Assembly: GCF_005870035.1 (NCBI RefSeq)
Contig: NZ_SWJG01000003.1
Location: 186,001-250,000, forward strand
DNA: 64,000 bases
From: Spirosoma lacussanchae
GTDB lineage: Bacteria; Bacteroidota; Bacteroidia; Cytophagales; Spirosomataceae
Direction of reading: 5' to 3'
Shown: positions 7,863 to 17,885 of the stretch, one piece after another
How the letters are laid out: each line of letters begins with the position of its first letter
How positions within the stretch are numbered: the first letter of the stretch is position 1
The notes under the pieces: generated by a model
Seen by the model: only the letters and a program-made list of their open reading frames with translations
The model's database searches: none
What the model was told of the DNA's origin: nothing
Program-made: the position numbers and the translations under genes

Positions 7863-10800
7863 TTATTTGACGGTTAGGGTACCCGCACCGTTATAGCTCC
7901 GATACTCATGGTTATACATGGCATCTGCCGAAACCGGACCCACCACAAACCGGCCTTTCGATACGGCGCGGGCCAGGTAATAGAAGACCTGTTCGGTACC
8001 GGTTGCTTTTGTGTAGAAATTGATGCGGTCGTCGCGCAGGTCGAAATGCTGCGGGGTACTGGCGCCTTTTACCCAGCTCAGGTCGCGCTGCTCGGTCAAG
8101 CGCGGGTTCTCTACCTCCAGCCCGGCCGGCAGCAGGTCGGTCACAACTACATTGTCAACGGCCAGCCCGCTGGTACTCGCCACCGATACCCGCACAACAA
8201 CCAGATCGTTCTGCCGGACTTCGCTGATAGGGGCGCCGTCGCGGTTGAGGTACGTCCGCCGAACGCGCAGACCGTTATCTTCTTCGGTTACCTGCCCCGA
8301 GGCCGGTACGCCTTCGCTGGCCGCGAAGTAGTATACGTTGCCGGTACCTTTGGCGTTCAGGGTGATAGGCCGACCAACCGGTACCCGTTTGAGGTTCAGG
8401 TAGTCGGCCGCTAACGTACCCAGCGAGTTACCCCCTGCCGATACGGTAGCCGTGGCGGTACTGCCCGCGTTCTGCCGGGCCAGCTTGCCGAGCGCCAGAA
8501 AAGCAAAGGCCGCTTCCTGGGTGTTCAGGTACTGACTTTGGCGGAGGGCTGTTGTCAGCTGACGGGCCAGGGCCGGAATCTGAAGGTTATCCCGATCCGT
8601 AGCCACGAGCGCATCGAGCGACAGGGCCAGATTGCGCAGGGGAGATGCGTAGCTGCCACCGGTTTCGCGGCCGGTCATGGTATCCGTATACCGTTTGGGG
8701 AGCAGAGCCCCTGCTGATCGGGTGTCGCCGGTACGAACGAAGGCCGAAGCCAGCAGGTAGCGGCTGTCGGTAGTGAGGGCAGCAGCGTTCTGTTTGTGGT
8801 AGTTCATGGCCGACCGGTTGGGCTTGCCGGCCAGCGCCAGTACGTACAGGCTGTACAAACTGGTTCGGCTGGTTACCGACCGAACCGTCCGGCCGCCGGT
8901 TTCGTCGTAGGTTACCTGCTCTTCTTTGGCTGGCTGGTTGGCCAGGTTGGTGAGGTAGTCGATAGCTTTGCTGGTCACCGCTGGCGGCACTTCGTACCCC
9001 GCCTGACCTGCTTCGACCAGAAAATGCAGCGCATAGGCTGTGGCCCAGGCGTCTACGTTGGTGCCTTCCATACCGGGCCACATCGAAAACCCACCGCTGG
9101 CGGCCTGTAAACTCCCGATCTTTTGAATCGCCTGCTGTACGTTGGTGGCCGGGTTCAGGTCGCTGTCGCCGTTGCGGACAAAATAGGTGTTGGTTGCTAC
9201 CTGCCTGGTCAGGTCAGCGAAGTAAAGCTGCGGAAAGGCCTTTGAAACGGTTTGTTCCAGACAGCCATGCGGGTAGCCCAGCAGGAACGACAGTTCACGG
9301 CCATACTGCGCCACCGGCGACCGGCTCAGGGTCAGGCTAGCCCGAGCCGTACCGGGCAGAAAATTGGTGCCGGCCAGGTTGAGGGTGGCTGTTTTGCCGG
9401 CGGCTATGGCCCCCGACGTGCTTGTTTTCTGCAACGAAGCGCCCGGCCGTACGGTCACGTCGGTTTTCTCGGTAAAAGTTTCTCCCCGTAATGATGCCCC
9501 CACCCCGGTAACGGTAATCGTTACGGCTCCGGCACCGATGGCCTGCTTAGCCGCGATCCCGAACGTCAGACGGCTCTCGCGACCCGGCGCAATAGTCAGT
9601 TTTCGGGTGGTGAGGCTGTCGGCCGAGAGCGGGCCGCTCAGGCCGAGCCGGGCCGTCACGACGGCGGGCTGCGTGGTCGTGTTGCTGAGGTTGACCGACA
9701 GGTCGAGCTGATCGCCGGGGGTCAGAAAGCGCGGTAAGCCGGTGCTGATAACGATCGGATCGGCCACTTTCATGTTGGTATTGGCCGAGCCAAAGGCGTT
9801 GTCTTTGTACGCTACGGCCATCACCCGCAGATCGCCCGAAAACTGGGGTACATCGACCGTAAACTCGGCTTCACCATCAAGGCCGGTCTCCAGAATACCG
9901 CTCCAGAGCGCCACCAGCCTGACCCGGCCGTTGCTGAGTGGGTTGACCCGCCGTTCGAGATCGTAGCCGTCGCCCCCTACGCTTGATGCCGAGCGTAGGG
10001 ATAATTCGGGGTAGAGCAGGGCGTACAGGTCGTGGCTGCTGACTTCAAGGGCGCGTTTCTGGTAGAAAAACCCGTGCGGATCGGGGGTTTTAAAGTTCTT
10101 CAGCTGCAGGATGCCTTCGTCCACAACGGCTACTGTTACCTGCGCGTTGCGGGCTGTTTTGATTCGGATGGTCTGCTTCGTTTTGGAGCGCGACCGGGTA
10201 GCGGCCGTTATCGCAACGGGTAGCTGGGTGCTGTTGTCTGTTACGGGGATCGGTGCAAAGCCGTGGGCTACGGTGAGCGGTAAGTTCGTGTTGTCCATGG
10301 CCCGGATCAGCGTGGCCGTTACGTACACGTTGGGCAGGTGGTCGGCACCAACGGAGAAGCTCCACTCGGCTGATTTGTCTTTGGTTGTCAACCACTGCTG
10401 CTCCATGACCCGGTTGCGCTCGATAGTCACCAGCAGCTTCCCGTCGAAGGGGGCTTTGAACAGAATTTTGGCTTTGTCGCCGGTCTGGTAGGCGGGTTTG
10501 TCGAGGGTCATTAGCACCTGCCCTTCCTGACTGACCTCAAACGACGAGGCCGAGGTGCTGCCATAGCCATAGGCGTAGACCGGCGTGGCTGCGTACCCGC
10601 TGGCCGACGCACCCGGTCGTCGGACTCGTATCTCGTACTCGCCCGATACCGTTGGCACATAGCGGAACGACGCTTTGCCCCCTTTGAACAGCAGGGTGTT
10701 GGTGTAGACCGTCTTCTCGCGCTTTTTGGTTGTGTATTTGATCTGATCGTTTTCCTGCTTTTCGATAACAGTCTGGTAATCGAACCGAACGACTTCCACG

Positions 10801-13379
10801 CTGGCCGACACCGACGGACGCAGCGACCCGCTGGCATCGACTGCTACCAGTTCGGCGGCCATGGGCGTGTTCGTAGTCACGTACGAGTCGGCCAGGCGAA
10901 TGCCGAAAAGAACCGGCTGGGTCTGTACCTCGAACCGCCGGAGCCGGTTCACGGGGCGCCCGTTTTCGTCGAATACCGTTACGAAGAGCTTGCCCTCCAG
11001 CAGACCAATATCCTGGTAGGTGGCCGGAATCTGAAAGCGTTCGGTGGCCTGCCCGTTGGCGTTGGTTTTGCCCTGCCGTACCTCTTTCGGGAACGTGCCG
11101 GGCGCCCCCGCCTGCCCGCTGGGAATAGCAAACGAATAATCGTCGAAGCCTTTGGGCGCGAAGGTTTTTCGTTTGAGCTGAAGTTCTATCTCGTACGATC
11201 GGTCGCTGGCGGGCGGGCCAAAGAGGTTCATGGCCGTGGCCGAGAGCGTAATGGTCTGGCCTGACTGATAGTTGGTGCGGTCGGTCAGCACGTCAACCTT
11301 GATGCGGTCGGGTACAAACTCTTCGACGCTGATGGGCTGGGCGGTCAGCAGTACGTTATTGGCGTTTAGAATCTCGATGGTATAGCTGCCCGTGACGGCG
11401 GCCGGGTCGAGGGGTATATCGGTCGACACCGCGCCCTGGGCGTTGGTCGTTTTACGGAACGCCCGTACCTCGCGGCCATTGGGCGCTAGCAGCCGGATCA
11501 GCACCGGAATCTCGCCCACGCTCTGCCACGCCAGCGACCGAACCAGGGTATTGATATGAATCGTTTCGCCGGGGCGGTAAATGTCGCGGTCGCCGTAGAC
11601 GAAGGCGTCGAAACCCGAGGGGTTGTCGCGTTTGCCTTCTACTTCGAAGCGCGACGTTTCTACCTGGGCATCGGGCAGGAACAGGAAATTGAAATCGCCC
11701 CCGTCAGTTGCTTTGCTGTCGGTTCGGGCCGTGATCATCCGGATCGTGAAGCCGGGGGCTTTCTCGTCTACCTTCTCAAACCGGGCAAAGCCGCTGCCGT
11801 CGGTATTGAGTGTGTAGACCGACTGGTTGTTGCTGCTGACAAGGGTTACTTCTACATTCTGCAGCGGTTCGGTCGTTCGGATAGAGTTGGCCCATACCAG
11901 CACGTCGGTATCGGTCTGGTGAGCGACCAGGCCAATATCCGATACCGAAACTAGTTGTGTGCTTTGCAGATAGGCTTCGTCTTTGGAGCCGACCGATACC
12001 AGATAAACACCCTTGAAGTTGTTGTTCTGATCGGGCAGGGCAATGTTCAGCGCCGAAACGCCCCGCACTTTGGGCAGGTCTTCGGTATCGATGGTCTTGC
12101 TGACCAGCACCTGGCTGAGGTCGTTTTCGTCGTCGCCGTTGTAGCTGTAACTGCCGGTTGGCCCCCAGGAGCCATCGCCTTTCTCGGCGTATTGTTCGTA
12201 GCGGTACGACCGGAAATAGTTGAGCAGGTTGTTCTCGTACAGTTTGGCAATTTTAACCTGCACCTTCGGCACGTTAACGATATTCAGTCCAACGTTTCGC
12301 GACCCTTTCGAGGACAAATACAGCGCTTTCTGACTGGCAAACGCAATGCTGGCGGGCATCTTCCCGAAAAACAGATCCTTGGTAACGGGTTCGCTGAGCC
12401 GGGTGCCCAGGGTGCCGCGGATCTGATCGGTCAGCGTCAGTACATACGTGTCGGTTTCGGTAAAATTGCCCCGGATAACGAAGCCGTTCTCAGTCAGTTC
12501 AGCCGTTGTTTCGACCTGCGGCTGAATGGTATAGTATTGGCTCAGCCCGCCCGATCCCGCATCGGCCGGTTGCAGTTCCTGGGTGGTAATGACCCGAACA
12601 ACTCCTGTCGGGCCGCCCGTTCGGCTGGCTTCGAAACGCGTTTGAACATCCACCACATCAACGCTTGTCTGGGCGGGCAACGAGGCCGTTTCGTCAATAA
12701 CATCTTTACTGACATAAGCCGTGCTGGCTACTTTCAGCCCCTTGTCGACTTTCAGTTGAAGCGGCTGCTCGTTCCGGACGGCGGGCGCGTTCATGAGGGT
12801 CATAACAACGCTGCTGCCGGCGTCGCTGGCGTTGAGCTGCGTCGGGAGGGCTTTGTTGTCGGTGCTGACGGTTACTTTACCGGCTACTTCGCCTGCACTA
12901 ACGGGGTAGTTGAAGTTCAGTCGGGTACGGGCAACGGGCTGTCCGGTTTCGCGCGCTTTGGCCCACCAGGTTTCGGTGCTGGTCAGCTGCAGATAAGGCG
13001 TATGAAAAGCCATGGCCTCGCCCGAGACTTTCAGGTCCTTGTCGGTCGCCTGGTTTAGCAGCTGGTCGGTCAGTTCGGCCCGGTAGTCGGTGGCTGCGTC
13101 GAAGGCGGTAGCGGGTGAGAAGATCAATTCGTTGGGAGCCACCCACTTGAACTTACCCCGAACGGCCGGAATGAACCGCACGTACTGGGTTGAGTCCCAT
13201 TCGTCGAGGGCGGCCGTGGGGCCAACGTTTTTATTGAAGGTAAACGTCAGGTTCTGCGTCTGTTGTACTTCATCGTCGAAGTTGCGGCCTACTACGCTGA
13301 CCTCGTTGAACGAAAGCCGGGCGCACTGAACAAGAAGAAGACAGAAAAAAGGAACGGGGAGTAACCGACGAATTTTCAT
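7863..13379 (-). CDS. Bacterial alpha-2-macroglobulin, lipoprotein with thioester
   Basis: An 1838-residue alpha-2-macroglobulin-like protease trap. The N-terminus MKIRRLLPVPFFCLLLVQC is a lipoprotein signal with Cys 19 as lipidation site, placing it in the periplasm on a membrane. Many macroglobulin (MG) beta-sandwich domains fill the first 1200 residues. The thioester site GCLEQ is intact at Cys 1373 to Gln 1376, followed by the alpha-alpha toroid region. Family knowledge: proteases cut a bait region, which lets the thioester bond covalently to them. It lies downstream of penicillin-binding protein 1C, the same partnership as yfhM and pbpC in Enterobacteria, here with a small NTF2-like gene between. 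A near-match promoter box (TACTCTTG) lies about ten bases before the ATG, so it may also be transcribed alone. Confidence 0.93.
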   Translation of the reverse strand: MKIRRLLPVPFFCLLLVQCARLSFNEVSVVGRNFDDEVQQTQNLTFTFNKNVGPTAALDEWDSTQYVRFIPAVRGKFKWVAPNELIFSPATAFDAATDYRAELTDQLLNQATDKDLKVSGEAMAFHTPYLQLTSTETWWAKARETGQPVARTRLNFNYPVSAGEVAGKVTVSTDNKALPTQLNASDAGSSVVMTLMNAPAVRNEQPLQLKVDKGLKVASTAYVSKDVIDETASLPAQTSVDVVDVQTRFEASRTGGPTGVVRVITTQELQPADAGSGGLSQYYTIQPQVETTAELTENGFVIRGNFTETDTYVLTLTDQIRGTLGTRLSEPVTKDLFFGKMPASIAFASQKALYLSSKGSRNVGLNIVNVPKVQVKIAKLYENNLLNYFRSYRYEQYAEKGDGSWGPTGSYSYNGDDENDLSQVLVSKTIDTEDLPKVRGVSALNIALPDQNNNFKGVYLVSVGSKDEAYLQSTQLVSVSDIGLVAHQTDTDVLVWANSIRTTEPLQNVEVTLVSSNNQSVYTLNTDGSGFARFEKVDEKAPGFTIRMITARTDSKATDGGDFNFLFLPDAQVETSRFEVEGKRDNPSGFDAFVYGDRDIYRPGETIHINTLVRSLAWQSVGEIPVLIRLLAPNGREVRAFRKTTNAQGAVSTDIPLDPAAVTGSYTIEILNANNVLLTAQPISVEEFVPDRIKVDVLTDRTNYQSGQTITLSATAMNLFGPPASDRSYEIELQLKRKTFAPKGFDDYSFAIPSGQAGAPGTFPKEVRQGKTNANGQATERFQIPATYQDIGLLEGKLFVTVFDENGRPVNRLRRFEVQTQPVLFGIRLADSYVTTNTPMAAELVAVDASGSLRPSVSASVEVVRFDYQTVIEKQENDQIKYTTKKREKTVYTNTLLFKGGKASFRYVPTVSGEYEIRVRRPGASASGYAATPVYAYGYGSTSASSFEVSQEGQVLMTLDKPAYQTGDKAKILFKAPFDGKLLVTIERNRVMEQQWLTTKDKSAEWSFSVGADHLPNVYVTATLIRAMDNTNLPLTVAHGFAPIPVTDNSTQLPVAITAATRSRSKTKQTIRIKTARNAQVTVAVVDEGILQLKNFKTPDPHGFFYQKRALEVSSHDLYALLYPELSLRSASSVGGDGYDLERRVNPLSNGRVRLVALWSGILETGLDGEAEFTVDVPQFSGDLRVMAVAYKDNAFGSANTNMKVADPIVISTGLPRFLTPGDQLDLSVNLSNTTTQPAVVTARLGLSGPLSADSLTTRKLTIAPGRESRLTFGIAAKQAIGAGAVTITVTGVGASLRGETFTEKTDVTVRPGASLQKTSTSGAIAAGKTATLNLAGTNFLPGTARASLTLSRSPVAQYGRELSFLLGYPHGCLEQTVSKAFPQLYFADLTRQVATNTYFVRNGDSDLNPATNVQQAIQKIGSLQAASGGFSMWPGMEGTNVDAWATAYALHFLVEAGQAGYEVPPAVTSKAIDYLTNLANQPAKEEQVTYDETGGRTVRSVTSRTSLYSLYVLALAGKPNRSAMNYHKQNAAALTTDSRYLLASAFVRTGDTRSAGALLPKRYTDTMTGRETGGSYASPLRNLALSLDALVATDRDNLQIPALARQLTTALRQSQYLNTQEAAFAFLALGKLARQNAGSTATATVSAGGNSLGTLAADYLNLKRVPVGRPITLNAKGTGNVYYFAASEGVPASGQVTEEDNGLRVRRTYLNRDGAPISEVRQNDLVVVRVSVASTSGLAVDNVVVTDLLPAGLEVENPRLTEQRDLSWVKGASTPQHFDLRDDRINFYTKATGTEQVFYYLARAVSKGRFVVGPVSADAMYNHEYRSYNGAGTLTVK

Positions 13380-13414
13380 GGAGTCAGGACAAGAGTACGA
13401 TGGGGAACGAAAAA

Positions 13415-13440
13415 ACCCACTCTAACTACGCGGAGTGGGT
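13415..13440 (-). terminator. Intrinsic terminator after the NTF2-like gene
   Basis: ACCCACTC and GAGTGGGT form an 8-bp stem with a 10-base loop; on the minus strand it is followed by a T-run. It separates the NTF2-like gene from the macroglobulin gene, so read-through to the latter is probably reduced. Confidence 0.7.
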
Positions 13441-13496
13441 ACTGAATTCAAAGAAGTTGCCGCAGGTATTGAGTATCCGGCAAACAGGGATAGTCA

Positions 13497-13934
13497 CTAT
13501 TTGGCGGCCGTGAACTGAACGTTGGCAATTTTCCAGGTCGATCCCTGCTTTACGCTCGTGACCGAGAATGAGACGGTATTCTCGAAGTTCTGACCCTGAA
13601 TGCTGCCTTTGGCTTTCCAGCTGCCGGTCGTTACGGCCGCATCGCTGTTGTACTGGCGGGTCCGGGGGTTGGATAGCGTACCGGTTTCGATGATGACATA
13701 CCCCCCGCCCACGCCCTGGGCCAGCAGATCACCGTCTACCGTTGCGCCGTCGAAGCTAGTAATGGTGAAGTCAGAAGTCATGTATTTACTGATGGTACCG
13801 TCTTCGTCGAGCATGGCTTTGAAGAACGCATTGGTCAAGGCAGTTGGGTCCTGCAACGGGTCAGTAGCGGTGGTTTGGGCAAAGGCAGCGCTAGTCAGTA
13901 GCAGCGCCAGTAGAACGGATAAAAGGGATTTCAT
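13497..13934 (-). CDS. Small exported NTF2-like protein
   Basis: A 145-residue protein starting at the ATG of MKSLLSVLLALLLTSAAFAQ, a clear Sec signal peptide; a longer frame upstream would bury that signal and is not used. The mature part resembles the NTF2/SnoaL/DUF4440 cone fold: a helix-rich start (DPTALTNAFFKAMLDEDG), then strands with regular hydrophobic alternation (YVIIETGTLSNPR, ENTVSFSVTSVKQGSTWKIANVQF). No catalytic residues can be assigned; such domains bind small ligands or help assembly. It lies 67 bases after pbpC and 117 before the macroglobulin gene on the same strand, so a helper role in that envelope set is possible but unproven. Confidence 0.75.
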   Translation of the reverse strand: MKSLLSVLLALLLTSAAFAQTTATDPLQDPTALTNAFFKAMLDEDGTISKYMTSDFTITSFDGATVDGDLLAQGVGGGYVIIETGTLSNPRTRQYNSDAAVTTGSWKAKGSIQGQNFENTVSFSVTSVKQGSTWKIANVQFTAAK

Positions 13935-14001
13935 AGGAAGATATTGGCTTTTAGGGCGGAAAAGTGTGAAGAATTTGTGGAAACGCAAAATGAATAAATC
14001 C

Positions 14002-16377
14002 TCATTCGGCCCTGACCAGGATGCGCAGGTCGGTATGTCGGCCGCGGTCGTCGGCGCAGGAAATCTTCAGCGCACCCGGCCGGGGTTTGAAAAATACGGC
14101 TTCCTGCGGACTGGCTTTGCGGTACAGCTTATCGTTCAGGTACCAGAAAATGGTTTCCACATCGTTGGGGGCCTGACAGCTTAGCTCGAGTTCGGCGGGC
14201 TGGCGGGGGTTGATGTAGTATTCACTGCCTTCGCTGGGGCTGGTAATCAGCGGACCACCCGACCCGAATACCCGCTCGCAGGCCGGATTATGGGACGGTA
14301 TACGGGCCACCGGTATGCGCTGGGCCTGGTAGAAAGCCAGTACGTTCGGAGCCAGGTTGGGATACATCCGGCGAACGGCTCCGCTGTCGGGGCGGCAGTG
14401 GGCACAGTAGGCCAGCGTACCCGTCGGGTTGGTCCAGATTGGCTTGCGATGCTGGCAGTACCGGTGCCGCGATACCCCCATGAGGTAATAGTCGGTAATG
14501 GGGTTCAGGCAGGAGTCGCCGGGAATATCGCCGGTTTCGGGGCAGATCAGCCGCATGGCCAGCGTACGGGGTGGCCGTATCCAGCCGCTCGGGGCGTTAT
14601 AGTCCAGGGCGTTGAAGAGCTGAAACAGCAGCGGAGTAGCGGTATTGGCCCCGCTCAGTTCGGCAACGCCCACCCCCGAGAAGTTACCGACCCACACGCC
14701 GATCGTATACCGCTGGTTGTAGCCGATACTCCAGGCGTCGCGTCGGCCGTAGCTGGTGCCGGTTTTCCAGGCAATCCGCGGCAGATGGTAGCTGTTGTCG
14801 AAGTTATTAGGCAGGTCGGGCCGGGTGATCTGGGTAAGCGTGTGGCCAATCAGGTAAGCCGCTTCGGCCGATAGAATCCGCGATCCGGCCGTTTGCTGAC
14901 CCGCAACGGCCGGGGTTAGCCGCCCATCGGTCACCACGCCCCCGTTGGCAAAGCCCGCATACAACCGGGTCATTTCGTCGAGCGTAACGCCACAGCCGCC
15001 CAGAATCATAGACAGGCCAAGGTCCCGGGCCTGCTTCTTCACCGTCGAGAAGCCTGCCTTGCGCATGGTCGCTACCAGTGTCGATGTGCCGATGTCATTC
15101 AGCAGCGCCACGGCCGGTATGTTGAGCGAGTTGGCCAGCGCAAACTCGGCCGTAACGGGGCCGTTGAACCGCTGGTCATAGTTGCTGGGGGCATAGCCGC
15201 CAAAATTGGTCGGCACGTCGGCTAGTTTAGTTTTGGGTGTGATTAGCCCCCCGTCGAAGGCCAATCCGTACAGGAGCGGCTTGAGGGCGCTTCCCGGCGA
15301 CCGTACGGCCCGCACCCCATCGACCTGCCCCCCGTCGAGGGTATTGGCGAAGTCGGCCGAGCCGATATAGGCTACCGTTTCGTGGGTTCGGTTGTCGAGT
15401 ACCAGCACGGCTGCGTTATGAATATTCAGCGCCCGAATGCGGTTGGCGTAGTTGGCAACAATCCGCTCCGCCGTAGCCTGGGCCGCCGGATGGAGGCTCG
15501 ATCGAATAATAGGAATTTCCGGATACTCGGCCCGGAGCCGTCGCGCCAGATGCGGAGCCAGCTGGGGCGCGGCTCGCCGGTAGGCCGTGAGTGGTTCGGC
15601 CAGCGCATCGGCAATGGTTGCGTCATCGTACAGACCCGCCGACCGGAAGCGCCCCAGCCAGCGATTGCGTTCCTGCACGATCCGGGCGTTATTCTGGCCG
15701 AGCCGCAGACTCGACGGTCGGTTCGGAATGATGGTCAGCGTGGTCAGTTCGGCCAGACTCAGCAGGGCGGGCGGCTTGCCGAAGTACAGCAGCGAGGCCG
15801 ATTTGAGCCCTTCGATGTTGCCGCCGTAGGGAATCAGGTTCAGATACAGTTGCAGAATCTCGTCTTTCGACAAATGAATTTCCAGCTGTACGGCCCTTAA
15901 CAGCTCAATCAGCTTGCTAATGTAGGTGCGCGGGCGGGGCTCGAGCAGCCGTACGGTCTGCATCGTGATGGTCGAAGCCCCGGAGGTGCGTCGGCCGTTG
16001 AGAAGATTCCGCCCGGCCGCCCGCAGCATAGAAACCGGGTTAAAGCCCGGGTGGAACCGGAAGTAATTGTCTTCCTTGAACAGGATGGCGTCGCGCAGGG
16101 CGGGCGTTATCTCGTTCAGTTCAGCATACATCCGCCACTTGTCGTCGCGACTCAGGAACGCGTGCAGAATCTGCCCGTCGCGGGCCGTAATCAGGGTGGC
16201 GTACGGAACCGTAGTCCGGATCGGGAAGGCCAGGTCGAGCCCGGTAGCCAGCAGCATACCAGCCACCACAACCCGAACCCAGCTCTGTTGCCAGACTCGT
16301 TTCAGCCAGGGTCTTGCTGTTTCCTGCACCCAACGGCGTAACTTAGGGCGTCGATCTGCTTCGTTAAGCCTTGACAT
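14002..16377 (-). CDS. pbpC: Penicillin-binding protein 1C (glycosyltransferase/transpeptidase)
   Basis: A bifunctional class A PBP of about 791 residues. It has a cytoplasmic basic N-terminus, one membrane anchor (WVRVVVAGMLLATGLDLAF) and a GT51 transglycosylase domain with catalytic Glu in FKEDNYFRFHPG (near residue 102). The transpeptidase domain has SALK (Ser near 363), SLN and KTGTS (near 538). A C-terminal beta domain of about 90 residues matches the PBP1C-specific BiPBP_C region. It polymerises and cross-links peptidoglycan in the periplasm. ATG at 16377 is chosen; a GTG six bases upstream is in frame and possible. A near-consensus box (TATCTTTC) lies nine bases before the ATG. It is the first gene of the pbpC, NTF2-like, macroglobulin series, and divergent from the MBL nuclease gene. 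Confidence 0.95.
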   Translation of the reverse strand: MSRLNEADRRPKLRRWVQETARPWLKRVWQQSWVRVVVAGMLLATGLDLAFPIRTTVPYATLITARDGQILHAFLSRDDKWRMYAELNEITPALRDAILFKEDNYFRFHPGFNPVSMLRAAGRNLLNGRRTSGASTITMQTVRLLEPRPRTYISKLIELLRAVQLEIHLSKDEILQLYLNLIPYGGNIEGLKSASLLYFGKPPALLSLAELTTLTIIPNRPSSLRLGQNNARIVQERNRWLGRFRSAGLYDDATIADALAEPLTAYRRAAPQLAPHLARRLRAEYPEIPIIRSSLHPAAQATAERIVANYANRIRALNIHNAAVLVLDNRTHETVAYIGSADFANTLDGGQVDGVRAVRSPGSALKPLLYGLAFDGGLITPKTKLADVPTNFGGYAPSNYDQRFNGPVTAEFALANSLNIPAVALLNDIGTSTLVATMRKAGFSTVKKQARDLGLSMILGGCGVTLDEMTRLYAGFANGGVVTDGRLTPAVAGQQTAGSRILSAEAAYLIGHTLTQITRPDLPNNFDNSYHLPRIAWKTGTSYGRRDAWSIGYNQRYTIGVWVGNFSGVGVAELSGANTATPLLFQLFNALDYNAPSGWIRPPRTLAMRLICPETGDIPGDSCLNPITDYYLMGVSRHRYCQHRKPIWTNPTGTLAYCAHCRPDSGAVRRMYPNLAPNVLAFYQAQRIPVARIPSHNPACERVFGSGGPLITSPSEGSEYYINPRQPAELELSCQAPNDVETIFWYLNDKLYRKASPQEAVFFKPRPGALKISCADDRGRHTDLRILVRAE

Positions 16378-16386
16378 ATTCACGAA

Positions 16387-16394
16387 GAAAGATA
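16387..16394 (-). promoter_or_regulatory. Possible -7 box of pbpC
   Basis: Minus-strand TATCTTTC matches TAnnTTTG at seven of eight positions and lies nine bases upstream of the pbpC ATG. It is a weak call on sequence alone; it would give a very short leader, as with the gamma-carbonic anhydrase gene. Confidence 0.3.
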
Positions 16395-16416
16395 CCTAAA
16401 CCCGGCTGTTCTGCCA

Positions 16417-17811
16417 ATGACCATTCAATTTTTCGGTGCCGCCCGCACTGTGACGGGCAGCAAACATCTCATTACGACCGACCGTGGCGTGCAGATTCTG
16501 CTCGACTGCGGGTTGTTTCAGGGCATCAATACCGACGAGCTGAACCAGACTTTTGGCTTCGATCCCGCCCGCGTCGATTATATGGTCCTGTCGCATGCCC
16601 ACATCGATCATACCGGTCTTATTCCCAGGCTCGTTAAGCAGGGCTTCCGGGGACCGATCTATACGACGGCCTCAACCATCGATCTCTGCAATGTGATGCT
16701 CATGGACAGCGCCCGCATTCAGGAGCGCGACCTCGACCGGGTCAACAAACGTCGGTCCCGGCGGGGGCAACCCGAACTCGAAGCCCTCTACGACGAGCAG
16801 GACGTTGAGCAGTCCCTGAGCCAGATGCAGCCGGTTCGGTACGGCCAGCCCTTTGCCATCGGCGATACCGTAACGGGGCTGCTGACCGATGCGGCCCACC
16901 TGCTGGGCAGCGCGGCCGTAAGCCTGACCATTCGGGAGCAGGGACAGGAAAAGCGCCTGTTCTTCAGTGGCGACATTGGCCGTCCTGACGATAAAATCCT
17001 GCGTCGGCCCGATCCGTTTCCGCAGGCCGATTACATCCTCTGCGAATCGACCTACGGCGACCGCATTCACGAAGCCGAGCCCGATATGAAAGCGCATCTG
17101 CTGCGCATTGTAGAGGATACCTGCGTAAAAAAACGGGGTAAACTTCTGATTCCGGCCTTCGCCGTTGACCGGACGCAGGAGTTGATTTACGCCCTCGACC
17201 AGCTATCGAGCGAAGGCCTGCTGCCGCGGCTGCCGGTCTACATCGATAGTCCCATGTCGGTGAAAGCAACCGAGGTCATGCGTAATCACGAAGACGATTT
17301 CAACCCCGAGATTCTGGCTTACATCAAGAAAGACGGCGATGCGTTTGAGTTTCCAAACCTGCATTACGTGTCGGACGTCAACGAATCGAAAGCCATCAAC
17401 GACCAGCGGGAACCGTGTATCATTATTGCTCCCTCGGGTATGGCCGAAGCCGGGCGCATCAAACACCACATCAAAAACAACATCGAGAACCCGAATACGA
17501 CCATTCTGCTGGTTGGGTACGCATCGCCCAACAGCCTGGGTGGCGCGCTGAAGCGGGGCGATGCTGAGGTAACGATCTTCGGCGAACGCTACCCCGTAAA
17601 CGCGCGGGTTGAGGTGATGGACTCGTTTTCGGCCCATGGCGACTACCGGGAGATGCTCGACTTCCTGGGCTGCCAGGACCCAGGTCGGGTCAAAACCGTT
17701 TTTCTGGTCCATGGCGAGTATGACAAACAGCTGGTCTGGAAAGAAAAGCTCGAAGCCGCCGGGTTTGCCGATGTGCAGATACCCGACATGATGGATAAGG
17801 TCGATTTGTAA
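16417..17811 (+). CDS. Metallo-beta-lactamase/beta-CASP nuclease-like protein
   Basis: A 464-residue cytoplasmic protein of the MBL-fold beta-CASP family (RNA-specificity domain type). The metal motif HAHIDH is at residues 60-65, and further MBL ligands follow (ADYILCESTYGDR region). The beta-CASP insertion contains DSPMSVKATEVMRNH, and the C-terminal part has the RNA-metabolising zinc-dependent motif with SGMAEAGRIKHH and FSAHGDYREM. Relatives include CPSF-73-like and RNase J-like enzymes that cut or trim RNA. Length and motif order are normal. It is divergent from pbpC with a 39-base gap and followed by a hairpin that serves mainly the opposite strand. RNA as substrate follows from family knowledge, not from anything seen here. 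Confidence 0.92.
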   Translation: MTIQFFGAARTVTGSKHLITTDRGVQILLDCGLFQGINTDELNQTFGFDPARVDYMVLSHAHIDHTGLIPRLVKQGFRGPIYTTASTIDLCNVMLMDSARIQERDLDRVNKRRSRRGQPELEALYDEQDVEQSLSQMQPVRYGQPFAIGDTVTGLLTDAAHLLGSAAVSLTIREQGQEKRLFFSGDIGRPDDKILRRPDPFPQADYILCESTYGDRIHEAEPDMKAHLLRIVEDTCVKKRGKLLIPAFAVDRTQELIYALDQLSSEGLLPRLPVYIDSPMSVKATEVMRNHEDDFNPEILAYIKKDGDAFEFPNLHYVSDVNESKAINDQREPCIIIAPSGMAEAGRIKHHIKNNIENPNTTILLVGYASPNSLGGALKRGDAEVTIFGERYPVNARVEVMDSFSAHGDYREMLDFLGCQDPGRVKTVFLVHGEYDKQLVWKEKLEAAGFADVQIPDMMDKVDL

Positions 17812-17833
17812 GGCACTGGATACACATGAAAAA

Positions 17834-17855
17834 CCCCCGGCCTGGTGGCCGGGGG
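17834..17855 (-). terminator. Strong terminator of the 67-residue protein gene
   Basis: CCCCCGGCC pairs perfectly with GGCCGGGGG around a TGGT loop; on the minus strand five Ts follow. It lies 30 bases past the stop codon of the small gene at 17886 and 22 bases past the MBL nuclease stop on the other strand. On the plus strand no U-run follows. Confidence 0.8.
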
Positions 17856-17885
17856 CTAAGAGCGGTCAGGAAAAAGAAAGAGTCG

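Noticed and set aside
11955-13058. A 367-codon plus-strand frame opposite the macroglobulin gene
   Set aside because: No domain, poor composition, entirely inside a gene with a clear family assignment.
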